Below are positions 6,161 to 12,968 of a stretch of DNA of 22,176 nt, one piece after another (position 1 is the stretch's first letter; each line of letters starts with the position of its first letter). The translations under genes were made by a program, and so were the position numbers. Source of the stretch: Chloroflexota bacterium (GTDB lineage Bacteria > Chloroflexota > Anaerolineae > UBA1429); contig JAAZBY010000127.1 of the NCBI GenBank assembly GCA_012513595.1, positions 1 to 22,176 of the forward strand, read 5' to 3'. The notes under the pieces are model-generated. The model was given only the letters and a program-made list of their open reading frames with translations. It was not told the origin of the DNA and searched no databases.

Positions 6161-6931
6161 TCAGATCCCCTGCAGGTACTGTCGGTACTTGTCGATGTGC
6201 ATCCCAAGGACCCCGGCCGGGTCCCCGGGGTTGATGATCTCCACCGAGAGAAAGCCCTGGTAGCCGTCCTGCGCCAGGAGATGAACCATGCGCTGCTGGT
6301 CGGCATCGGCGACGTCATCGGTGATGGCAAAGTGCACGTGCCGCACGAGGCCGCGCAGGTACCCGTAGGCCGCGTCGACCGACTGCCCACGTGACAGGTG
6401 GTGAAAGATGTGCCAGAGGACGCCCAGGTTCGTGGCCTGTGCGTCGTCCACGATCTGCCGGGCCCAGTCCGCGCGCATGTTGGTGTGGGTCTCCACCAGG
6501 ATGGTGACGCCGTGCTGGGCGGCCCACTCGTCTACGGCGGCGTAGGATTCCGCCGCCAAGCGCAGGACCTCGCGGCGTTCGGCGTCGCTCCCCTCGGGCA
6601 ACTTGTCGCTAAAGGTGCGGATATAGGGGGCGCCGAGCGCCGCGGCCAGCGCCACATACTGCCGCAGCGTCTCACGTTGGGGCAGGTGCGCGCTCGGGTC
6701 GGCGGAGTTGAAGCGTACGCTGGTGGACAGGCAAGAGGCCGCGATCCCGGCATCAGCCAGGAGGCGGCGGGCCCGGGCGATGTCAGCCGCGGAGGTCCCC
6801 AGCTCGATGCCGTGTTGGTGCTTCCACTCGGTGCGGAACTCGATCCCCTGGTACCCATAGTGCCGGGCAGTGGCGATCAGTTCGGCCAGGGTCTGTTGCG
6901 GGTAGACGGAGCTCATGTATCCGAGTTTCAT
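6161..6931 (-). CDS. Sugar phosphate isomerase/epimerase (xylose isomerase-like TIM barrel)
   Basis: A 256-residue protein of the AP endonuclease 2/xylose isomerase-like TIM barrel superfamily. It begins MKLGYMSSVYPQQTL and continues with GYQGIEFRTEW, typical of the first two strands. Later strands show ETHTN (Glu ligand), LGVLWHIFHH, VRHVHFAITDD and SVEIINPGDP, giving the Glu, Asp/His and Glu residues that bind the divalent metal in this family. Typical reactions are aldose-ketose isomerisation or epimerisation of keto-sugars. The start is ATG 6931, six nt after AGGAGG. A longer reading to 7012 would cross the promoter region. It is first in a probable unit with the S51-like gene and diverges from the enolase-superfamily gene, which suggests a shared sugar-acid pathway, although the substrate cannot be fixed. 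Confidence 0.87.
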   Translation of the reverse strand: MKLGYMSSVYPQQTLAELIATARHYGYQGIEFRTEWKHQHGIELGTSAADIARARRLLADAGIAASCLSTSVRFNSADPSAHLPQRETLRQYVALAAALGAPYIRTFSDKLPEGSDAERREVLRLAAESYAAVDEWAAQHGVTILVETHTNMRADWARQIVDDAQATNLGVLWHIFHHLSRGQSVDAAYGYLRGLVRHVHFAITDDVADADQQRMVHLLAQDGYQGFLSVEIINPGDPAGVLGMHIDKYRQYLQGI

Positions 6932-6984
6932 CGCCATCCTCCTGGCTAGCTGCTGCGGGGATACGATTCGGAGCCTCACGTACC

Positions 6985-7012
6985 AGTCTCCACAAGTGGG
7001 CCGCCCTGTCAA
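6985..7012 (-). promoter_or_regulatory. Possible promoter for the isomerase gene
   Basis: Perfect TTGACA on the minus strand (7012-7007), then 16 bp and GAGACT (6990-6985). The -10 is poor (three of six). The position, about 55 bp upstream of the start, and the divergent layout support it. Confidence 0.42.
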
Positions 7013-7050
7013 GCCTCAGGCGTCCTGGCGACGCGCCTGACGCGGGGCGG

Positions 7051-7078
7051 TTGCGACGGCCTGCCCGCGCGTTATGAT
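7051..7078 (+). promoter_or_regulatory. Promoter for the enolase-superfamily gene
   Basis: TTGCGA (7051-7056), 16 bp, TATGAT (7073-7078, five of six). Transcription would start near 7085, giving a leader of about 40 nt that contains the ribosome binding site AAAGGAG (7111-7117). Confidence 0.6.
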
Positions 7079-7125
7079 AAGCCAAGCAACGAGGCCCTCT
7101 CCATGCTGCGAAAGGAGCCAACGCC

Positions 7126-8250
7126 GTGAAGATCGCCAAGGTTGAGGTCTTGCGCACGTCGGAGCCGATCCCCCTGGCCCACCCCTATCGGGCAGCCTGG
7201 ACCGAGCCGAGCGGGCCCCTGGTCCGCGCCATCGAGTTCTCCTTCTACAAGGTGACCACCGAGGAGGGGCTGGTTGGCTACGGCCCGCACAGCGGTCACC
7301 GCAACCCTGCCAGCCTGGTAGGTAGAGACCCCACCCACGTCGGCGCTTTCTGGGAGGAGCAGATGGGTGGGCGCCGCGCCGGGAACGCGGGCCACGGCGC
7401 CGCCGGGCTCGAGATCGCCATGTGGGACCTGATCGGCAAGGCTGCCGGGCTGCCCGTCTACCGCCTGTTGGGGGCGGTGGCCGACCGCGTCAAGGTCTAT
7501 GCGGCCACCAACCGCCTCCTCTCAGCGGAGGAGACCGTCGCCCAGGTGCAGGAGATCGTTGCTGAGGGTTTCCGCGCCGTGAAGCTGCGCCTGCACCGCC
7601 CCGACCCGCGCGACGACCTGGCCGTGGTGCGCGCCGTGCGCCAGGCACTGGGCGATGACCTCGGAATCCTCGTCGATGCCAACCAGAACAACGCCTCGGC
7701 GGGGTACGACTACTGGTCGCGCCAGACGGCGGGGCGCGTGGCCCGGGCCCTCGATGAGCTGGGCGTCTACTACCTCGAGGAGCCGCTGCCGCGGGCCGAC
7801 GTCGAGGGGCTGGCCCAGATCGCCGCCTCGGTGGACACCTTTATCGCCGGCGGCGAGCACACCCCGACCTGGTGGGAGCTGCGCGAGCACCTGGCGCGCG
7901 GCGCCTACGATATCGTCCAGCCTGACGCGCTGCTGGGCGGCAACCACGGGATCAGTGGCCTGCGCCGCATCGCCGCGCTGGCGGACGCCTACGGGCGGCT
8001 CATCGTGCCGCACGTGCTGAGCCTGGCTGGCTCGGGCATGGGGTTGGCGGCCACGCTGCAGGCCATGGCCACGGTGGCCAACTGCCCGCTCGTCGAGTAC
8101 CCCTACGATCCGCCCGTTCACATCCCTGCTGAGGTGCAGGCCATTCTGAAGGAGCCGCTCCTGCCCGATGCGGACGGCACCGTGCGGCTGCCCGAGCGCC
8201 CCGGGATCGGCGTGGAGCCGGACGAAGAGCGGCTGATCGTGGTGGGCTGA
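7126..8250 (+). CDS. Mandelate racemase/muconate lactonizing enzyme family protein (enolase superfamily)
   Basis: A 374-residue cytoplasmic enzyme with the enolase-superfamily capping domain (1-120) and barrel. The likely acid-base residue region is VKLRLHR (152-158, Lys153). Metal ligands are Asp184 in VDANQ, a Glu in LEEP (218/219) and Glu244 in GGEH. Asp267 (QPDALLGG) and His296 (VPHVL) form the His-Asp dyad of the mandelate racemase/sugar acid dehydratase group. The classical KxK motif is KxR here, so racemase activity is less likely than dehydratase activity on a sugar acid. This is inference from family patterns. The GTG start follows AAAGGAG by 8 nt. The gene diverges from the isomerase gene and ends at a perfect palindrome before the convergent beta-lactamase-like gene. 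Confidence 0.9.
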   Translation: MKIAKVEVLRTSEPIPLAHPYRAAWTEPSGPLVRAIEFSFYKVTTEEGLVGYGPHSGHRNPASLVGRDPTHVGAFWEEQMGGRRAGNAGHGAAGLEIAMWDLIGKAAGLPVYRLLGAVADRVKVYAATNRLLSAEETVAQVQEIVAEGFRAVKLRLHRPDPRDDLAVVRAVRQALGDDLGILVDANQNNASAGYDYWSRQTAGRVARALDELGVYYLEEPLPRADVEGLAQIAASVDTFIAGGEHTPTWWELREHLARGAYDIVQPDALLGGNHGISGLRRIAALADAYGRLIVPHVLSLAGSGMGLAATLQAMATVANCPLVEYPYDPPVHIPAEVQAILKEPLLPDADGTVRLPERPGIGVEPDEERLIVVG

Positions 8251-8267
8251 ACCGAGAGAGACTGCTA

Positions 8268-8295
8268 AGAGGGCCGCCGCGCGCGGCGGCCCTCT
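8268..8295. terminator. Perfect 28-bp loopless palindrome, probable bidirectional terminator
   Basis: All 28 bases mirror-pair about 8281/8282, with arm AGAGGGCCGCCGCG. It sits 17 bp after the enolase-superfamily gene and 33 bp from the end of the convergent hydrolase gene. No T-tract is present. Confidence 0.72.
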
Positions 8296-8328
8296 GGACG
8301 GCCCATCGGCAAGGCCAGGACGGGGGCA

Positions 8329-9801
8329 TCAGCCACGCGCGGTGCGGGCCATGGCCGCCAGTTTCAGCACGATCTGGATCGCGTCATCGAGCACCAGGGT
8401 GGCGACGATGATGGCGACGTCCGGCAGGAACCCGACGAACCATCGCCAGGCAAAGCCGCGGCCGAGCAGCACAAGGCTGACGGCGAAGACGGCCGCCACG
8501 GAGAGCGCGATCCAGAGCAGATGTTTGGCGATGTCGACGGCGCGCTGGCGGCCGCTCCAGGTCTGCATCTGGGCGCGCCACTGCGGCAGCCGGGCCACCT
8601 TGCGCCCGGCCATGACGACGATGACCAGCCAGAGGGCCAGGAGCCCCCAACCGTAGACGATCGAGGAGCGCCCCTCGGCGGGCAGCGGGTGGCCGGTCAG
8701 CATGCCGGCCACGGTCCAGAACAGGGTGTTGTACTCGCCGAGGTCCTTGAGCAGGTGGTTCGCGTTCACCAGGAACACCAGCGACTGGCCCGATTCCGGC
8801 AGGAGCAGGACGGCGGTGTGAAACCGTTCCGTCTCACCCCCGTGGGTGATGCGCGTCTCGTCACCGTACTTGCCGATATACCAGCCGAAGCAGTAGGTGC
8901 TGTCGATGGCCGAGTTGGGCGTGAAGAGGAGTGCCACGCTCTCTGGCGTGAGCACCCGCGCCCCGTCCAGTTCGCCGTCGTTGGCCAGGGCCTGGAGGAA
9001 GCGCGCCACATCATTGGCCGACGACATGATATACCCCGCCGGCAGGTCCGACCGGTAGAAGGGTTGGTGGCGGGGTACCGCGAACGGAAATACCTGAGAG
9101 TAGCCCTGCGCCAGGCCGGCAGCTTCCGCTTCCGGAAGATCGGTGAAGGTGTTGGCCATCTGCAGAGGGGCCGTGATGTGCTCACGGATATAGTCGCCGT
9201 AAGCCTGCCCGGAGGCCGTCTCGATCAGCAACCCCAAGGTACTGTATCCCGCGTTAAAGTACTGCATCCTGGTCCCTACCGGCGCGGTCAGGCGGGCGCG
9301 CGACAGGTCGCGCACCGCGGCCTCGAGGGTCGCATCGGGTGAGAGCCTGCTGGTGTAGCCAGAGTCCGAGAGCCCGCTGCTGTGCTGCAGGAGGTGCCGC
9401 ACGGTGATGGAGCGCGACGCGTCCTCGTCGGCTACCCGGAACCAGGGGAGGTACGTCTGGACGGGCGCATCCAGCGCCAGTTGGCCCTGCTCCACCAACT
9501 GCATGATCGCCAGCGCGGTGAAGGACTTGGTCTGCGAGCCGATGTAGAAAGGGGTGTCAGCCGTCACAGGGCGGCCCCGGCCGGCCGTGCCGAAGCCGTT
9601 GCTGTACAGAATGCGGCCGCCGCGCGCGTAGGCCAGCGCCACTCCTGGGATGTTGTGGCGATCCATGGCGGCGGCGATGTAGCCTTCCACGGCGTCATAG
9701 TCAGGTTCCGTCACGGCGGGCTCGGCACGGCAGGGGGCCTGGGCGAACAGGACTCCCAGGCAGAGGATGATGACGGCCAGACGGCGCATACTGGGGTGCA
9801 C
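8329..9801 (-). CDS. Serine beta-lactamase-like hydrolase with C-terminal membrane domain
   Basis: A 490-residue exported protein. Residues 5-26 form a signal peptide or N-terminal anchor (RRLAVIILCLGVLFAQAP). Residues 33-370 are a class C beta-lactamase/penicillin-binding-protein-like domain with all three active-site motifs: S89-Q-T-K92, Y181-F-N183 and H320-G-G322. Family members cleave or transfer peptides, esters or beta-lactams; nothing here singles out antibiotic resistance. Residues about 382-399, 427-447 and 454-472 are hydrophobic and probably span the membrane, tethering the catalytic domain outside the cell. The start is GTG 9801, because AGGGAGG lies 6 nt upstream. ATG 9789, four codons later, is the alternative. 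It has its own strong promoter at 9951-9978 and a leader of about 140 nt. It is separated from the upstream ferritin-VIT gene by a palindromic terminator. Confidence 0.88.
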   Translation of the reverse strand: MHPSMRRLAVIILCLGVLFAQAPCRAEPAVTEPDYDAVEGYIAAAMDRHNIPGVALAYARGGRILYSNGFGTAGRGRPVTADTPFYIGSQTKSFTALAIMQLVEQGQLALDAPVQTYLPWFRVADEDASRSITVRHLLQHSSGLSDSGYTSRLSPDATLEAAVRDLSRARLTAPVGTRMQYFNAGYSTLGLLIETASGQAYGDYIREHITAPLQMANTFTDLPEAEAAGLAQGYSQVFPFAVPRHQPFYRSDLPAGYIMSSANDVARFLQALANDGELDGARVLTPESVALLFTPNSAIDSTYCFGWYIGKYGDETRITHGGETERFHTAVLLLPESGQSLVFLVNANHLLKDLGEYNTLFWTVAGMLTGHPLPAEGRSSIVYGWGLLALWLVIVVMAGRKVARLPQWRAQMQTWSGRQRAVDIAKHLLWIALSVAAVFAVSLVLLGRGFAWRWFVGFLPDVAIIVATLVLDDAIQIVLKLAAMARTARG

Positions 9802-9950
9802 TGGAGACCTCCCTTCGGTGAGGTAGATGGTGAGAAGGGCGTCTGTCTGGCGCCTGGGCCTTCCCCGGCTGACAGGCAGGCTCCCCGTGCGGATGCGTGA
9901 TGCCGATGGGGCGGGAATCAGGCTAGCGAGGTCAGTCCCGCGCCCCGGCA

Positions 9951-9978
9951 CTTATACGCCGCTGGCGCAGGTTGTCAA
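9951..9978 (-). promoter_or_regulatory. Promoter for the beta-lactamase-like gene
   Basis: Minus strand TTGACA (9978-9973), 16 bp, TATAAG (9956-9951, five of six). The start of transcription should be near 9944. It lies 38 bp downstream of the palindromic terminator at 10016-10037, so the two units look insulated from each other. Confidence 0.72.
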
Positions 9979-10015
9979 CCGGCAGAGGGAGCGCCCCCGC
10001 GCGACGGTGGCCTGG

Positions 10016-10037
10016 CGGGGGCCACGCGTGGCCCCCG
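10016..10037 (-). terminator. Perfect 22-bp palindrome after the ferritin-VIT gene
   Basis: CGGGGGCCACG (10016-10026) mirrors 10027-10037 with no unpaired loop base. It begins 1 bp past the stop codon of the minus-strand ferritin-VIT gene. It has no T-tract and a G5CC/GGC5 arm like the 3487-3522 palindrome. Confidence 0.68.
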
Positions 10038-10038
10038 G

Positions 10039-10938
10039 CTAGACCTCCACGCCGAAGACCTGCCGCACCAGGTAACCGATGCCAAAGCTGACCGCCGCCA
10101 CGCCCAGGCCGATGCCGGCCATCTCGAGGAAGCGCCGGCGGAAGGGGACGTCCTGCACGACGGAGACGTAGAACGAGAAGAACAGGATGATCAGCACGGC
10201 GTTCAGCAGCGTGAGGCCCAGGGCCGCCAGGTAGTTCCCGACGACCAGGTAGGGCAGGATCAGAGCCACCACGGTAAAGATGTAGGTGATGCCAGTATAG
10301 AGGGCGGCGCGTCCCGGATCGGTCTCCCCCTGTTCTGACTTGGTGGACAGATACTCGGAGGCGGCCATCGACAACGAGGCGGCCACGCCGGTGATCAGGC
10401 CGGTCATGCCGATGAGGCGGGTGTTCTGGAGGGCCAGGGTCAGCCCAGCCAGCATGCCGGTCAGTTCCACCAGGGCATCGTTCAGCCCCAACACCACCGA
10501 GCCGACGTACTTGAGCCGTTCCTCACTGATCATGGCCAGCAGTTCCTGCTCGTGCCGATCCTCCTCCTGGAGGATGTGCCGGGCGTTGGGGATCTCTCTG
10601 CCGATGAGCTCGTAGACGGCCTGGGCCTGCACCTCACCCTGCTCCATCCGCTTGAGCCCGAAGGTGAGGCCCAACACTCTGGCGATAAAGACGTACCAGC
10701 GTACCTGCCAGGCGTTGGGGGCCACCTCTTGGCGGGTGTACCGCTGCCAGAAGTGGTAGTGGGCCTGCTCGTCCTGGGCGATGCGCTCCAGGACGCTGCG
10801 GTTGTGCGGATCGGGCGTGGCCCTGGCCAGGCGCGTGTAGATGTGGTACTCGGTGATCTCGTTCCGCTGGGCACGGAGCAGAGCTCGGAGCGTCTTGGGC
10901 GCCATCTCGGCGCCGGGCGCGGGGTCTTGGGGTGTCAT
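10039..10938 (-). CDS. Ferritin-like/VIT1 fusion membrane protein (MbfA/Er-VIT type iron transporter)
   Basis: A 299-residue two-domain protein. Residues 15-140 form a rubrerythrin-like four-helix bundle with diiron ligands Glu27, E57xxH60 and E126xxH129. Residues 145-296 form a VIT1/CCC1 membrane domain, beginning VGSVVLGLNDALVELTG, with about five hydrophobic segments. In characterised relatives (MbfA, membrane-bound ferritin A) this arrangement moves iron across the inner membrane and protects against iron and peroxide stress. That role is inferred here. The start ATG 10938 has AAGGA 11 nt upstream, a somewhat long spacing. The longer reading to 11031 would run over the -10 of the promoter at 10994-11022. 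The gene is monocistronic, with its own promoter and a palindromic terminator. Confidence 0.9.
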   Translation of the reverse strand: MTPQDPAPGAEMAPKTLRALLRAQRNEITEYHIYTRLARATPDPHNRSVLERIAQDEQAHYHFWQRYTRQEVAPNAWQVRWYVFIARVLGLTFGLKRMEQGEVQAQAVYELIGREIPNARHILQEEDRHEQELLAMISEERLKYVGSVVLGLNDALVELTGMLAGLTLALQNTRLIGMTGLITGVAASLSMAASEYLSTKSEQGETDPGRAALYTGITYIFTVVALILPYLVVGNYLAALGLTLLNAVLIILFFSFYVSVVQDVPFRRRFLEMAGIGLGVAAVSFGIGYLVRQVFGVEV

Positions 10939-10993
10939 ACTTGGCTCGTTCCTTCTGTAGCCTAGTGGCGGGCACCGGAGATGGTACCTGCGC

Positions 10994-11022
10994 ACGGTAG
11001 CCGAGGCGCGGAGGCCTGTCAA
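10994..11022 (-). promoter_or_regulatory. Promoter for the ferritin-VIT gene
   Basis: Minus strand TTGACA (11022-11017), 17 bp, TACCGT (10999-10994, three of six). The -35 and spacing are ideal and the -10 is weak, which may mean activator control. No Fur- or IscR-like box could be recognised. Confidence 0.55.
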
Positions 11023-11335
11023 TGCGAGCAAGCGAGGGTGCAGAGGCGACTCCTGATGCGGCCATTTTCGTTTTCTTTATGGCTCTGTGCGGCGGTATGC
11101 TACTGATGAGAGACTGCTTTTGCATCGGCCTCCTGCGGGTCAGGGAGGGGCGGCTGACCGCGAGGTAGCGATTGGCCGAGCCGTATGTGACGCCGCGTGG
11201 AACGGCCCCCGGGGCATGCCCGGACCACGGCGAGCGCCCGGCAGTGCCGCCTCTGTACCGGCAGCAGGACCATAGACCGTCTGGGTGGCGAGCACGGCCT
11301 CACCGTGCCTTGCGGAGGAAGATCGGAGGCCAATA
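11023..11335. other. Gene-free stretch upstream of the Trm112-like methyltransferase gene
   Basis: No credible gene is seen. An AT-rich patch at 11061-11083 is flanked by GCCAT and ATGGC as an inverted repeat. It precedes TATGCT (11096-11101), a possible plus-strand -10 without a good -35. Further along, GGTCAG/CTGACC pair around a 10-nt loop near 11138-11158, and GCACGG (11292-11297) pairs with CCGTGC (11303-11308). These may form a structured leader for the methyltransferase gene. No known RNA family is recognised. Confidence 0.3.
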
Positions 11336-12133
11336 GTGCGTGCGGAGATCGTCCCCATCCTGCGCTGCCCGCGCTCTCATGAGCCGTTGCGCCTGGTATC
11401 AGAACCTGGCCCGGACGGAACCCTGCAGCAGGCCCTCGTGAGCGTGCCCTCGGGGGTGCGGTATGCGCTGCGCGAGGGCATCCCGGTGCTCCTGGACCAG
11501 GACACCGTTGCCGGGTTCGACCGGCAATATCAGGGCCTGTATAACAGGGTGGCGCGCTTTTACGACCCTGCGCTGCGCGCGCTGGCCTTTTTGGTGGGCG
11601 GGCGCGAGCAGCACTTCCGCTGGGAGTACCTCCAGGATCTGGGTATCCATGACGGGCAGCGCGTGCTGGAGGTGTCGGTCGGCACCGGCGCCAACCTGCG
11701 TGGCCTGCCTCCGGGCGCCACCTATCTGGGGCTGGATATCTCCTGGGCGATGCTGGCGCGCTGCCGACGGAACCTGGCCTCCTGGCGCCGCCAGGCGGAT
11801 CTGTGCCTCGGCAACGCCGAGGTGCTGCCCTTCTGCGATGAGGCCTTTGACGTCGTCTTTCACGTCGGCGGCATCAACTTTTTCAGCGACCGGGGCAAGG
11901 CGCTCTCTGAGATGGTGCGGGTCGCTAGGCCCGGCTCCCGACTGCTGGTCGTCGATGAGACGGCCAAGGCGATGGAGGCGCTCTCCTGGAGCCCCAGCGC
12001 CCGGAGGATGCTGCGCGAGTACGGCGACAGGTTCGAGCCGCCCGTGGCGCTCGTGCCCGCCGGCATGGTCGACGTCCAGGTCAGGAGCATCCTGCGGGGC
12101 TGGCTGTACGCGCTGAGCTTCCGCAAGCCCTGA
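11336..12133 (+). CDS. Class I SAM methyltransferase with degenerate Trm112-like N-terminus
   Basis: A 265-residue protein. Residues 4-55 read like a Trm112/zinc-ribbon module (IVPILRCPRSHEPLRL, then YALREGIPVLLDQ), but only Cys11 of the expected four zinc-binding cysteines remains. Residues 100-210 are a Methyltransf_11-type Rossmann fold: motif I VLEVSVGTG (110-118), YLGLDIS after the second strand (Asp134 for the SAM ribose), GNAEVLPF (159-166) and FDVVFHVGGINFF (171-183). It probably methylates a small molecule, lipid or quinone, with the substrate unknown. The start is GTG 11336, six nt after CGGAGG; upstream in-frame codons to 11285 have no such site. It is followed after 90 bp by a second methyltransferase-like gene on the same strand, so the two may act on one product. 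Confidence 0.85.
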   Translation: MRAEIVPILRCPRSHEPLRLVSEPGPDGTLQQALVSVPSGVRYALREGIPVLLDQDTVAGFDRQYQGLYNRVARFYDPALRALAFLVGGREQHFRWEYLQDLGIHDGQRVLEVSVGTGANLRGLPPGATYLGLDISWAMLARCRRNLASWRRQADLCLGNAEVLPFCDEAFDVVFHVGGINFFSDRGKALSEMVRVARPGSRLLVVDETAKAMEALSWSPSARRMLREYGDRFEPPVALVPAGMVDVQVRSILRGWLYALSFRKP

Positions 12134-12223
12134 GAGGGCCAGGCGATCCGGCGGACAGCGGCGCTGGCCGTCGGCAGAGATCCCCGGGCGCGGCGTACAG
12201 GGGTTCGATGATCGGGAGGGGCC

Positions 12224-12952
12224 ATGAGGAGCAGATCGGGCACCGCGGCGGCGGAGGGACGGCCCAGCGTCGCGGGGGGCATTGCCGTGCGGGTGGGGCT
12301 GGTGGCCTTCTTTCTCATCCTGCAGATGGCCATTCTCCTGCTATCCGCCGGGCGGGTCGGTTGGGTGTGGGCCTGGGTCTACCTCGGCATTTCCCTGGTC
12401 AGTGCCGGCACCGGCGGCGCGATCACGCTGCGCGCCAGCCCCGAGGCGGTCGCCGAGCGGGGCAGATGGCCCCTGGGGACGAAGGGCTGGGACAGGGTCA
12501 TCGGCACGCTCTGGCTATTGCTGCTGTACATCCTTCTCCCGCTCGTCGCCGGCCTCGATGAACGCTCCGGCTGGACGCGCGGGCTGAGCAGCGCCTGGAA
12601 CCTGACGGGTGCCCTGGTGCTGGCCGCGGGCTACGGTCTGTGCGAGTGGGCGCTGATCGTCAACACCTACTTTTCCACCGCCGTGCGCATCCAGAGCGAC
12701 CGTGGCCAGACGGTGTGCCGCAGCGGGCCGTACCGCTTGGTGAGGCACCCGGGGTACGCGGGCTACATCCTGCAGTGCCTGGGCACGGCCCTGCTCTTGG
12801 GCTCCTGGTGGGCGCTCGTCCCGGGGGGCCTGGCGGCAGCCGTGATCGCGACCCGCACGGCGCTGGAGGATCGGCTGCTGCAGGAGGAACTGCCCGGCTA
12901 CCCGGACTATGCGCAGGAGGTGCGCTACCGCCTCATTCCTGGCGTGTGGTGA
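12224..12952 (+). CDS. Isoprenylcysteine carboxyl methyltransferase (ICMT/PEMT)-like membrane protein
   Basis: A 242-residue integral membrane protein with hydrophobic segments at about 22-42, 47-66, 92-110, 126-147 and 182-210. GPYRLVRHPGYAGY (168-181) followed by LEDRLLQEELPGYPDY (214-229) and YRLIPG is the SAM-binding signature shared by ICMT, phospholipid N-methyltransferases and the NnrU/MddA group. Bacterial members methylate lipids, thiols or isoprenoid-like compounds rather than CaaX proteins. The exact substrate is unknown. ATG 12224 follows GGGAGGGGCC closely. It is probably cotranscribed with the preceding methyltransferase. Its stop codon lies inside a short palindrome that also contains the stop codon of the convergent comM gene. 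Confidence 0.87.
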   Translation: MRSRSGTAAAEGRPSVAGGIAVRVGLVAFFLILQMAILLLSAGRVGWVWAWVYLGISLVSAGTGGAITLRASPEAVAERGRWPLGTKGWDRVIGTLWLLLLYILLPLVAGLDERSGWTRGLSSAWNLTGALVLAAGYGLCEWALIVNTYFSTAVRIQSDRGQTVCRSGPYRLVRHPGYAGYILQCLGTALLLGSWWALVPGGLAAAVIATRTALEDRLLQEELPGYPDYAQEVRYRLIPGVW

Positions 12953-12968
12953 GGGGGGCCTCCCTCAC
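12949..12968. terminator. 20-bp palindrome spanning both stop codons of convergent genes
   Basis: GTGAGGGGGG (12949-12958) pairs with CCTCCCTCAC (12959-12968) with one G-T pair and no loop base. The TGA of the plus-strand gene (12950-12952) and the TGA of the minus-strand gene (12967-12965) are mirror images within it. A role as a minimal bidirectional terminator is inferred. Confidence 0.55.

Noticed and set aside
8521..9342. Plus-strand 273-codon open frame opposite the beta-lactamase-like gene
   Set aside because: Its composition is typical of an antisense shadow. The minus strand holds all three catalytic motifs.
8329..9801. Calling the serine hydrolase an antibiotic resistance gene
   Set aside because: The SxxK, YxN and HxG motifs are shared by many peptidases and esterases, and the membrane tail is not that of clinical beta-lactamases.
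12190..12215. GGGGTTCGATGATCGG resembling a tRNA T-loop
   Set aside because: No acceptor, D-arm or anticodon arm pairs can be built around it, and it lies just before the ribosome binding site of the ICMT-like gene.
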